Below are positions 15,121 through 23,700 of a stretch of 26,567 nt of DNA, one piece after another. The stretch is from positions 3,013 through 29,579 of the forward strand of contig DLLT01000036.1 in the NCBI GenBank assembly GCA_002478045.1, written 5' to 3'. The stretch is from Porphyromonadaceae bacterium UBA7555 (GTDB lineage Bacteria > Bacteroidota > Bacteroidia > Bacteroidales > Muribaculaceae). Below the pieces are notes generated by a model, which searched no databases, had not been told where the DNA came from, and saw nothing but the letters and a program-made list of their open reading frames with translations. How positions within the stretch are numbered: the stretch's first letter is position 1; each line of letters starts with the position of its first letter. The translations under genes were made by a program, and so were the position numbers.

Positions 15121-16635
15121 TCACTTTATGAAAAATCTGTAGATGTCGTTGGCGTTGGCGTATATCAGCAGCAACAGCAGGAACATCATACCGGCGTATT
15201 GCGCATACGAGAGCACCTTTATTGACGGTTTGCGTCGAGTCACTATTTCCCAGAGGGTGAAGACTACGTGTCCGCCGTCAAGTGCCGGAATGGGCAGGAT
15301 GTTCATAAATGCGAGGATGACGCTCAGGAAGGCCGTGATTTGCCAGAACGAGTACCAGTCCCATTGGCCGGGATACATGTCGCCTATGGCACCGAAGCCT
15401 CCAAGGCTCTGTGCTCCCGTCTTGGTAAAGAGCAGCTTGAGCGATGTGACGTAAGATGCCAGTCGGTCAACGCCCTTGCTGATGCCTACGGGTATGGACT
15501 CGAAGAAGCCGTAGGACACGTGCTCGCAGTGATATACCTTGGTCAACTCGGATGCGCCGATACCCAGTTTTCCATCGTCATTGATGTGCGCCGTCAGTGT
15601 CAGAGCTTTGCCGTCGCGAGTGACGATTACGGGTACATCCCGGCCCGGATATTTGGCCAAGATGGGGGTGATGTCGTTGAAAGCGGTCACGGTGTCCGAG
15701 GCTATGCGCGTGATGACGTCGCCGACCCGTATTCCGGCTTTCTCGGCGCCTTCGCCGGGTGCGACCTTGGCGACAACGGCCGGGATGCGCGGTGCCAGTA
15801 TTGCTTTTTTGCCTACGCCGGCAGCGGCCTCGAAGGTCCCGGCCGGATTGGTGATGACCGTGTCGCGGCCGTCACGGACGATGCCTACGCGTGCGCCGTC
15901 CTGTACCAGGTCCATAATCCACGAGTCGTTGGTCAATGCGTCGATGGCTTTGCCGTCAATGCTCTTGAGTATATCGCCGTCGCGGTATCCGGCTTGGTGC
16001 ATTACCGTGTCAAATTGGTATCCGGCCGAAACATTTGCCGGTTGGAGTACCACATCGCCCCAGTGCCATGCAATACCTATATATATAGCTATGGCGAGCA
16101 GGAAGTTGAAAAGCACGCCGGCCACCATTACCATAAGCCGCGGAACGGGTTTCTTGGCGCGGAATTCCCACGGTTGAGGCTCGGAGGCCAATTGGTCCTT
16201 ATCGGTGGTCTCGTCTATCATTCCGGCTATGGAGCAGTAGCCGCCCAGCGGCAGCCAGCCAAGGCCGTAGAGGGTGTCGCGCCATGTCGGCTTGGCTCCC
16301 GGCTTGGCCGGATGCGGACGACCCACGCGTAGGTCCAGCAGCGCACGGGGTTCTTCGTCCGGCTCGGTACCGAGCATTTGCGGCTCGCCGGAGGCGGCGC
16401 CGTCTTTGCCGTCCTTATCGGCGTCTTTGCGGCGGCGCGTCCAGGCTATCAATTGCAGCCGTCCGGCACGCGGATCGTATTTCAGTAGCGAGAAGTACGG
16501 GTTGAAGAACAGGTAGAAGCGGTCGACGCGCATTCCGAAGATACGCGCGAAGATGTAGTGCCCCAGTTCGTGCACGGTGACCAAAATCACCAGTGCCAGG
16601 ATAAGTTGGGCGGCTTTTATCAGAAATGTTTCCAT
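15121..16635 (-). CDS. rseP: RseP-type site-2 protease (family M50)
   Basis: 504 residues. The first membrane helix holds the zinc motif HELGH (22-26). The third ligand is in the C-terminal 'NILPIPALDGGH' (Asp453), and a last membrane helix ends the protein. Two PDZ-like domains lie between: one around 'AGYRDGDILKSIDGKAI' and one around 'AEKAGIRVGDVITRI'. The family cuts membrane-spanning segments of anti-sigma factors and remnant signal peptides. Compared with the Bacteroides proteins I know, there is a charged insertion of roughly 50 residues (about 66-118) between the first helix and 'LYGLGWLPLGGYCSIAGMID'. The start lies 7 nt after the dxr stop, so the two genes are cotranscribed; dxr-rseP adjacency is common in bacteria. 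Confidence 0.94.
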   Translation of the reverse strand: METFLIKAAQLILALVILVTVHELGHYIFARIFGMRVDRFYLFFNPYFSLLKYDPRAGRLQLIAWTRRRKDADKDGKDGAASGEPQMLGTEPDEEPRALLDLRVGRPHPAKPGAKPTWRDTLYGLGWLPLGGYCSIAGMIDETTDKDQLASEPQPWEFRAKKPVPRLMVMVAGVLFNFLLAIAIYIGIAWHWGDVVLQPANVSAGYQFDTVMHQAGYRDGDILKSIDGKAIDALTNDSWIMDLVQDGARVGIVRDGRDTVITNPAGTFEAAAGVGKKAILAPRIPAVVAKVAPGEGAEKAGIRVGDVITRIASDTVTAFNDITPILAKYPGRDVPVIVTRDGKALTLTAHINDDGKLGIGASELTKVYHCEHVSYGFFESIPVGISKGVDRLASYVTSLKLLFTKTGAQSLGGFGAIGDMYPGQWDWYSFWQITAFLSVILAFMNILPIPALDGGHVVFTLWEIVTRRKPSIKVLSYAQYAGMMFLLLLLIYANANDIYRFFIK

Positions 16636-16642
16636 TAATATT

Positions 16643-17830
16643 TTAGTGGAGTGTATTGTATCGTTTGATGTTTTGTGTAGCTATGGCACGCGCTTCGGCA
16701 TTGGTGGCGCGCAGATCCTCCAAGGTAGGGCTGTCGATGTGCGCCACGCGTCCCAGGGTGTCTGTCACCGTGCTGTATAGTGCCGTGAAGGGTATGGCAT
16801 CGTGCAGGAAGGCATCTACGGCCACTTCATTGGCTGCATTGATGACGCATGCGGTATTGCCTCCGGTATCGAGTGCGAGTCGGGCCAGCGTCAGGCACGG
16901 GAAGCGCTCGGTGTCCGGCTCTTCGAAGGTCAGAGCCGCCATATCGGCCAGGGACAGACGCGGCGCCACGCGGTCCCAAGGACGTGTCGAGCATGCCAGG
17001 GCATAGGCTATGGGCAGGCGCATATCCGGTGTTCCCAGTTGGGCCTTGACTGCTCCGTCCTTGAATTCGACCATCGAATGGACTATAGACTGCGGATGCA
17101 CTATGGCCTTGATGCGCCGACCCGGCACGTCAAAGAGGTAGTGAGCCTCGATGATTTCGAAGGCCTTGTTCATCATCGAAGCCGAGTCGATGGTGATTTT
17201 TGCACCCATACTCCAGTTGGGATGCTTGAGGGCTTGGGCGGCTGTGGCGCCGGCAATACGTGCCGCGCTCCAGTTGCGGAAAGGTCCGCCGCTGGCGGTG
17301 ATAATAAGACGCCGTACCGTCTCGGGCGACTCGCCTGCCAGACATTGGGCTATCGCCGAATGCTCCGAATCCACGGGATATATGTGCGAGGGCGAGTCGG
17401 TCAGCAGTCGACGTATGAGGTCGCCGGCCACGACAAGTGTTTCCTTATTGGCCAAAGCGATGTCCTTGCCGGCGCGTATGGCGGCCACTGTCGGGGCCAG
17501 GCCGCTGTATCCTACGGTGGCCGTGACTACAGTGTCGATGTCCTCGCGCGACATGGCATCCTCTATGGCTCGGTTGCCGGCAGCCGTGGCTATGCCGAGT
17601 GGCGCGAGTGCATCGTGCAGCTCCGAATACCGCGATTCGTCGGCGATGATGGCCAGGGCGGGGCGCACTTCGCGAGCTTGTTCGATGAGCGCGTCCACTC
17701 GGTGCCCGGCAGCTAATACACTGACTGTCAGGTCACCCTCGGAAGCGCGTACCACGTCCAATGTCTGCGTGCCTATCGACCCGGTGGAGCCGAGTACCGC
17801 GATGTGCTTATGTATATGACTGTCATTCAT
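16643..17830 (-). CDS. dxr: 1-deoxy-D-xylulose 5-phosphate reductoisomerase
   Basis: 395 residues from the ATG at 17830, the normal family length. Dxr converts 1-deoxy-D-xylulose 5-phosphate to 2-C-methyl-D-erythritol 4-phosphate with NADPH and a divalent metal (EC 1.1.1.267), the second step of the MEP isoprenoid pathway in the cytosol. NADPH-binding GSTGSIG is at 14-20 and ANKE at 127-130. The metal ligands sit in DSEH (Asp154, Glu156) and at Glu225 in 'SMMNKAFEIIEA', and substrate-binding 'SGGPFR' is near 180. The frame stays open upstream to 18004, but that part is repeat-derived Ile/Val/Leu runs and includes the promoter, so it is not used. The promoter ends only 9 nt before the ATG. It is the first gene of a minus-strand group with rseP and rlmI. 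Confidence 0.96.
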   Translation of the reverse strand: MNDSHIHKHIAVLGSTGSIGTQTLDVVRASEGDLTVSVLAAGHRVDALIEQAREVRPALAIIADESRYSELHDALAPLGIATAAGNRAIEDAMSREDIDTVVTATVGYSGLAPTVAAIRAGKDIALANKETLVVAGDLIRRLLTDSPSHIYPVDSEHSAIAQCLAGESPETVRRLIITASGGPFRNWSAARIAGATAAQALKHPNWSMGAKITIDSASMMNKAFEIIEAHYLFDVPGRRIKAIVHPQSIVHSMVEFKDGAVKAQLGTPDMRLPIAYALACSTRPWDRVAPRLSLADMAALTFEEPDTERFPCLTLARLALDTGGNTACVINAANEVAVDAFLHDAIPFTALYSTVTDTLGRVAHIDSPTLEDLRATNAEARAIATQNIKRYNTLH

Positions 17831-17839
17831 AGCAAAGCA

Positions 17840-17870
17840 CAAAGGTACAAAAAAGTTTGCATCCGCCAAA
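17840..17870 (-). promoter_or_regulatory. Consensus Bacteroidetes promoter for dxr
   Basis: On the minus strand TTTG (17870-17867), a 19-nt spacer and TACCTTTG (17847-17840) give a full -33/-7 match. Only 9 nt separate the -7 box from the dxr ATG, so the transcript would be leaderless or nearly so. Confidence 0.75.
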
Positions 17871-17952
17871 AGCCGAATTTTGTCGGCAGACTTGAAGGGA
17901 ACCGACCCTCGGGTGAGAGCTATGGGAATAATGGGAGCTACGAGAACAACAA

Positions 17953-18006
17953 GTACAATATGAACAATAAAGACAATAAGGACAATGAGTACAATGAGAA
18001 ACAATA
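17953..18006. repeat. Degenerate 9-bp tandem repeat upstream of dxr
   Basis: Plus-strand units such as gacaataag, gacaatgag, tacaatgag and aaacaatag follow one another with a period of 9 bp; weaker copies extend left to about 17925. The tract lies between the dxr promoter and the end of the flippase-GT gene. Because the period is divisible by three, it keeps a false open frame on the minus strand (Ile-Val-Leu runs). Confidence 0.75.
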
Positions 18007-18044
18007 GGACGGCGCACTTCCGGCACTCCGACTTCGGCGGTTGC

Positions 18045-20393
18045 TCAGCCCTTCGACCAAAAGATTACGAGACATCCGAGGGCGCGGGCTTCGCGTACGG
18101 CCACCGAGTCTCCTTCACTGGCCGAAGTGACGACCATGGCATCGGCGGCGGCAATTTCGCCATAGGGATTGTCCGGCGCTCCGACCATGGTGATGACTTC
18201 CGAGAGTCCCGCTTCGGCATATATACGCGCCAGTGAGCGCCGTTGGCTACCGTCACCGAGAAGACGTATTTCAAGAGGTCCGTTGAGGCTTTCGGCGCGA
18301 GCAAAATCGACCAATCGTTCGAATTGCTTGACGGCTTCAAGGCGTCCCACAGCCAAGTATCGGCGCACACCCGGACGTCGTGGCGGCACTGAAGGCGCGG
18401 CTTCGGCTGCCAGTGTGCGCAGGCGCGTAACGTTCACCGAATTAGGCCGTATATATATACGTGGCGCTGTCCGGTGCGATGCCTCCGGCTCAAGGAAGTC
18501 TCGCAGCGAAGCGGCCACGTGCGGTGCCACGGCTATAATCCCATCGGTGTTACAATAATAACGGCGCTCGCTGACGCCCTCGTCGTCGGGCCAAGGCAGC
18601 GCATGGTCGCCCAGATGGGCAAAATCGCTGTGTACCATTGTGTAATGGCGGGTATGCCCCGGGATATCTATGCGCGGCCACAGAGCATCGTGCGCCACCG
18701 CAGCCAGGCCCTCGAGCCAGCAGATGACGATGTCGTAACGGCTTTGGCCGACACTTGCGCGTGCCAGGCGCCGTTGCAATGGCTGCATCATGCCGTGTCG
18801 TGCCGACCATAGTTGCAAGGCCAGTGACAGACTGCGCTCACCCTTGGCCCATACCGGGGGCAGTACCGTGATATTTTCGGGGAGACTGTCGGCCCAACGT
18901 CCTCCGCACAAAGCCAGCACATCAATCTTTTGGAACGAACGAGCGGGGTGCCGGCGCAGACTGTCGATAAGAACTCGTTCGGCTCCGCCCATGTCCAGTG
19001 ACCGTATAATTATAAGTATGCGCCGCGGTCGCGGAGCAGACGGATGTGGCGAAGACGGACGCTGTGCAGAGCTCTTGACGACCGTTTCGGATGATTCGGC
19101 TTGGTGTCGGGCGGTACTTTGTGCAAATAAGACGGCGCAGACGGTGACCGCCGCGTATACCGGGACGATGGCCGCGTATGCCGTATCTGCCGTGTAGTGC
19201 TGTGCGGCAATGTACAATGCCGCCGGGGCGCATAGGTATATCGTACCCGAGACAAGCGAATAGGCGCGTATGCGTCCGGTGGCGTGGACGACTGTCGCAA
19301 AGACGTTGGTGAGAGCTACGCACACCCCGGCAGCCAAGGCTATACCCAGCAGCGATACCGTCATCGGCGGCATCTGAGAACCAAGCCACAACGGCATCAA
19401 CGTGCCGGCAAAGACGTATAGGACAGCAGCACAAGCACCGAAGACGCCGCCGCTCCAGAGTAGTGCACGCGTAGTCATGCGCCACATACGGGCGTTGTCG
19501 CCGGCGGCACAGGCTTTTATGATCGGCGGAACAAAGGCTGTGAGTATGCTTTGAGCCCAGGTCTGCACCTTGGCGACGACGGCCAGAGCAAGTGTCAGCG
19601 CAGCTGTGGCGGCAAGTCCGCCGATGGCATTGAAAACCAGTAGTATACCCTGGTCGCGTATGGCTACAGCCGCATTGCCGTAGAAATCGGCGGCGGCGTA
19701 GCGTAGCAGCGCTCTAAGTATAGGCTTCGAAGTTTTGCCCGTCCGACCGATACGCCGCCGAGTGTGGCGCCACAGAGCCAAATAAGTATACAGAGGCATA
19801 GCCACGCATACGGCGGCATAAGCGATGAGAGCATAGGGACTGCCGACTTCGATGCCCTCAATCGTTGTCATCCACAACAATACGGCCAGCAGTACAAAAC
19901 GCCCCGCGGTAGCCGTTATGTCGACTCGTGCCACGATGTCCATTCGTTCGAGTGCCGTCAGAGCACTGCGTGCCGGAGCGGCCAATATGGTCAGGGCCGA
20001 AGTTGTCAGGGCCAATTGGAATACCGTCACGGCGACCCATGTCCCGGCGGCGGACACATCATCCAACGACAGGACATACCACAGCCCGGCGGTATCAGCC
20101 AAGACGACGACGGCAACGGCTACACGCCCTTGCAAGTGATGAGCTGTCGCCACCATATCGCCGAAACAGGAATTGCAATGCCCAAGTGTATATGCCATAT
20201 ATCGGTCGTAGGCGCCGCCCAGAGTGGCATACAACACCTCGCCCAGAGCGATGACTCCGGCAATAACCGAGTACAGTCCCAGCGAGTAAGCTCCCAGAAG
20301 CTGTAAGGCTATGCGCCACGTCAGCAGCCCTACGGCCGTAGAGGCGGCCATGCGTGCTGTCATTGCCAGTGCGTTGCGTGTGATGGTGTGCAT
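18045..20393 (-). CDS. Polysaccharide flippase fused to GT4 glycosyltransferase, C-terminus short
   Basis: 782 residues from the ATG at 20393. Residues of about 1-425 form a membrane domain of roughly 12 helices, in the style of Wzx/MATE-type exporters that flip lipid-linked sugars across the inner membrane. A Ser/Pro/Arg linker (about 428-457) leads to a GT4-type glycosyltransferase beginning 'ILIIIRSLDMGGAERV' (459 on). The donor-site region includes 'AVGRLEAVKQFERLVDFA' and the EX7E motif (Glu760-Glu768). The protein then stops 14 residues later, about 50-60 residues earlier than GT4 enzymes normally do. The frame is open upstream to 20558, but a consensus promoter lies between, which fixes the start at 20393. 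Such a protein would act in O-antigen, capsule or exopolysaccharide synthesis; no other sugar genes are next to it. The early stop may be a mutation or natural. Confidence 0.85.
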   Translation of the reverse strand: MHTITRNALAMTARMAASTAVGLLTWRIALQLLGAYSLGLYSVIAGVIALGEVLYATLGGAYDRYMAYTLGHCNSCFGDMVATAHHLQGRVAVAVVVLADTAGLWYVLSLDDVSAAGTWVAVTVFQLALTTSALTILAAPARSALTALERMDIVARVDITATAGRFVLLAVLLWMTTIEGIEVGSPYALIAYAAVCVAMPLYTYLALWRHTRRRIGRTGKTSKPILRALLRYAAADFYGNAAVAIRDQGILLVFNAIGGLAATAALTLALAVVAKVQTWAQSILTAFVPPIIKACAAGDNARMWRMTTRALLWSGGVFGACAAVLYVFAGTLMPLWLGSQMPPMTVSLLGIALAAGVCVALTNVFATVVHATGRIRAYSLVSGTIYLCAPAALYIAAQHYTADTAYAAIVPVYAAVTVCAVLFAQSTARHQAESSETVVKSSAQRPSSPHPSAPRPRRILIIIRSLDMGGAERVLIDSLRRHPARSFQKIDVLALCGGRWADSLPENITVLPPVWAKGERSLSLALQLWSARHGMMQPLQRRLARASVGQSRYDIVICWLEGLAAVAHDALWPRIDIPGHTRHYTMVHSDFAHLGDHALPWPDDEGVSERRYYCNTDGIIAVAPHVAASLRDFLEPEASHRTAPRIYIRPNSVNVTRLRTLAAEAAPSVPPRRPGVRRYLAVGRLEAVKQFERLVDFARAESLNGPLEIRLLGDGSQRRSLARIYAEAGLSEVITMVGAPDNPYGEIAAADAMVVTSASEGDSVAVREARALGCLVIFWSKG

Positions 20394-20401
20394 ATCGCTT
20401 G

Positions 20402-20433
20402 CAAAGTTAACGAATTGTAGCCGCCAACGCAAA
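20402..20433 (-). promoter_or_regulatory. Consensus Bacteroidetes promoter for the flippase-GT gene
   Basis: On the minus strand TTTG (20433-20430), a 20-nt spacer and TAACTTTG (20409-20402) match -33/-7. Only 8 nt separate the box from the ATG at 20393, which supports that start and predicts a leader of a few nucleotides at most. Confidence 0.75.
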
Positions 20434-20502
20434 TTCGCGAGCAGGGTATGGTTCGGGAGCATATGGGGCGGATTGACGCGATAACGGCCTCGGATGATAC
20501 CT

Positions 20503-20529
20503 TTATTTCGAATACCATTATTTCGAATA
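20503..20529. repeat. Direct repeat with TTCGAA core upstream of the LRR gene promoter
   Basis: ttatttcgaata occurs twice (20503-20514 and 20518-20529) with a 15-bp period. Each copy has a palindromic TTCGAA core. The pair lies 57-83 nt upstream of the -7 box of the LRR gene, a suitable place for an activator or curvature element. Confidence 0.5.
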
Positions 20530-20585
20530 TAATCAGACTTGCAAAAAAATATGGGCACCCCGGCCTATTTATTAAAAAAAATGTG

Positions 20586-20593
20586 TAACTTTG
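20586..20593 (+). promoter_or_regulatory. -7 box for the LRR surface protein gene
   Basis: TAACTTTG matches TAnnTTTG exactly. It is preceded by a long A/T-rich stretch but no clear TTTG at the -33 spacing. It leaves a leader of about 140 nt before the ATG at 20739. Confidence 0.6.
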
Positions 20594-20600
20594 AGGCGAC

Positions 20601-20674
20601 TATATATGCCCGTGACGGTCGGTGTCGAAAGCCTTGCCGTGATATATACCATATGATAAAGTATCGCCGGGCAT
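20601..20674 (+). other. Leader RNA of the LRR gene with competing stems
   Basis: The segment tatatatgcccg (20601-20612) can pair in two ways: tatatat with atatata (20642-20648), or atgcccg with cgggcat (20668-20674). The two stems share bases 20606-20607 and so compete. This could be a regulatory leader, but short AT-rich stems arise easily by chance. Confidence 0.3.
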
Positions 20675-20738
20675 TTGTAAGTGTAATTAGTAAATAACCG
20701 ATAACTAAAATATTAACAACCTAACCAAACTAATCGTA

Positions 20739-23700
20739 ATGCGTTTTTCTACATCAACATTACGCAACTTCGTGGTATCTGCCACGTTGGTTGCATGCAT
20801 GGGTATAGGTACTATGACCGCTGAAGCCGCCGCTCCTACAAAGCCGACAAAATTCGTCTACAACGGTCTGGTATACGCAACTTATGCCAAGAAATACGAG
20901 TGTCAGGTGCAAAAAGCCGGCACTAAAGCTGCTGACGGCACTACCGTAGCAGTGTACGAAGGCGATATCGTTATTCCCGAAAAAGCCATCTTCGATAATG
21001 AGGAATACACTGTCGTCAATGTCCCCACCGCTGTGTTCAAAGGCAACACCACCGTGACAAGCGTGGCATTTCCCAACACTATCAAAAAGCTCAATGACGG
21101 AACATTTGACGGCTGCACGGCTCTGACAGGTGCAACACTGCCCACTTCGGTAAACAAGATTCCGTCCAAATGTTTCCAAAAGTGTACAGCTCTGACGTCC
21201 ATCACCATTCCCGCGAACATTACCGATTTCGGTGCCGATGTTTTCAACGGTGCTGTCAATCTTGAGAGTATGACCTTCGCCGAGGGTGATGATGCAATTG
21301 CCATCCCCGCATCGATATTCAACGGCAGCGGCTTTGACAAGTTCGCCACCCTGACCATCAATCGTCCCATCGACGGCTCAAAGTACACGGCAATGAACGA
21401 GAAGCCCTTCCGCGGCAATAAGGTGCTCACCACCGTTGTCCTCGGTTCGAAGGTTACATCACTGCCCACCAGCTACTTCGAAGGCTGTGCCGCTCTTACC
21501 AATCTGACACTTCCCGCCGAACTGGCATCCCTGGGTACCAACGTCTTCGCCGGCTGCTCCTCGCTGCCCGAGATCACTTTGCCCGCCGGCATCACCACCA
21601 TCCCCTCATCGACCTTCCAAGGCTGCAGCAGCCTGGCCAAGGTTCGTTTCGAAGGTGCGGTGACCTCCATCGACGCTATGGCATTCCTCAATGCCAAGGT
21701 GAGCGATATCGTACTCCCCGAAAGCCTGACCTCAATCGGTCAAATGGCATTCTCCGGTAGCGCCCTCAAAGGCGACCTCGTTCTTCCCGCAGCAGTTAAG
21801 TCCATCGGCATTCAGGCTTTTGCAAACAACGGCGAACTGACCTCCGTAGCCATCCCCGCAGCCACCAACTCCATCGGTGACGGCGCATTTATGGGCTGCA
21901 CCGCCATCAAGAGCTTCACCGTAGACGCCGCCAACGAAAGCTTCTGTGGCGATGCCGCTGCGCAGATGATTGCCTCCAAAGACGGCAAGACCCTGATAGC
22001 TTGGGCTCCCGCATCGGAGGCTAAGGAATTTGCCGGCTTCACCGTATTGCGTCCCTACGCAGCCTACAAGTGCGCCAACCTAACCTCGGCCGTGCTTGAC
22101 AACTGCACCGAATGGGGCGACTACTCGCTCTATGGCACCAATATCGCCGAGATGGCTGTCCGTGGCAATGTAGGCCGTTATGTATTGGCCGACAACGCCT
22201 CTTTGAAGACCCTGACCGTCAGCGGCAGCGAAGTTCCCTTCGGTATCGCCAAGGGTTGCGCCGCATTGACCAAGGTAAACTTCACCGACAAGATCACTAT
22301 CGTAAAACAAGACGCTTTTGCAGGCTGCACCGCCCTCAAGGAAATTGATCTTGGTACCATCCTCGCCATCCTCGAAGCCGACTGCTTCAAGGGTAGCGGT
22401 ATCGAAAAAATCACCGTTGCCGCAGCCAACCCCGCCGGTATGGCTGAGGGAGTGTTCAACGAAGGCGACAAAATCACCGTTGTCGTGCCCAACGAACTCG
22501 TAGAAACTTACAAAAACGCTGCAGGCTGGAAATACCTCACGATTGTAGGTGACGCCAACCTCGCTGTAGGTCCCAAGGATATGGGTATGCCTCGCGGTAT
22601 CTACTATGCAGGTACAGACTCCAAGCTGCACGCCGCTTACGACCTCACCGACGGGATCGATACATACGATGTAGGTGAGATACCTCATACCTTCCAACTG
22701 GCCGTATTCAAGAATCGTATCTATGGTGCTTGCGCCGGCAAGAAATTCGTATACTCCGCTACAGGCTCGGTAGATGGTGACGGCAAACTGTTCTACATCT
22801 CCAAAGTCGGCGGTCAGCTCTTCCAAGCCGTCGTACTTGACAATACCGGCAACAACGCCTACAAAGACCCCTTCGGTCTGTATGTATACGGCGAATACCT
22901 CTTTGTAAATGACCGCAACGTATGCGTTCGCAAGATTCCCGCAGACGCTATCGCACTTCCCCAAGACTATCCTTCGTGGATGGAAAACAACTGGATGGGC
23001 TTCTACAACAATCCTTGGGTCTATGGTTGTATCAAATCCGGATGGGGCATCACAACCAACAAATACATTGCCAAGGACGGCAAGCTCGTTGAGGACGCCA
23101 CAGCCGCGAAGACTCCCCGTTATTGGCTGGGTATGAAGTACAATGGCAATGGCATCTACACTTTCCAAGATGAAAACGTCGGTGAAGCCGGAGCAGCCGG
23201 AGCCAAGCCGGATGGCTCATCGTTCCTCTGCAACATCAGCCCCATCTTCACCACGTTCTATGTAGACGAGGAACATGACCAAATCTACATCTATATGGAA
23301 ACAGCCGGCACCCAAGACAAACTGGTCAAAGGTGGCGTATACCGTGTCGATATTGCCAAACTACTTGACAAGGGCGTCGATACACAGAACTTCGCTGACC
23401 TTGACCCGGTACTTGTAGACGGCTCGCCCGTTAAATACGAAGGTTCGGGTGCCAACGAACACGTAGGTATCAGCCAGTTCAGCGCCGAAGACGGCTATCT
23501 CTACTGGTGTTACCGTGCCCCCACGGCCGAAGAGGCAGCAGCCAACGAAGCTCAGGACTACGCTACACAATGCAATGGCAAGTACTGGTGGGCGGACAAG
23601 TATGACGAGGCCAATCCTCTGCATCACAGCGGTATCAAGCGCGTCAAACTCGGCGAAGCCGAGCCTAAGGTCGAAATGGTTATTCCCGGCGTAGAAGGCT

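Larger units (their letters stand above)
20394..20738. other. 345-bp divergent intergenic region
   Basis: It separates the flippase-GT gene (-) from the LRR gene (+). From left to right it holds the minus-strand promoter (20402-20433), two 12-bp direct repeats with a TTCGAA core (20503-20529), the plus-strand -7 box (20586-20593) and a leader of about 140 nt with possible stem-loops. No gene was seen in it. Confidence 0.7.

Noticed and set aside
15268..16332. A 354-residue plus-strand frame opposite rseP
   Set aside because: RseP motifs (HELGH, PDZ, LDG) on the minus strand explain the region.
17831..18004. N-terminal extension of dxr by 58 residues
   Set aside because: The extension translates a simple repeat into Ile/Val/Leu runs and crosses a consensus promoter; Dxr proteins begin at the GSTGSIG region.
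20394..20558. N-terminal extension of the flippase-GT protein by 55 residues
   Set aside because: It crosses the consensus promoter (20402-20433) and part of it comes from the TTCGAA repeats; it has no sequence expected of a flippase.
22080..23168. A 362-residue minus-strand frame inside the LRR gene
   Set aside because: The LRR repeats are on the plus strand and continue through this region with a promoter and terminator in the same direction.
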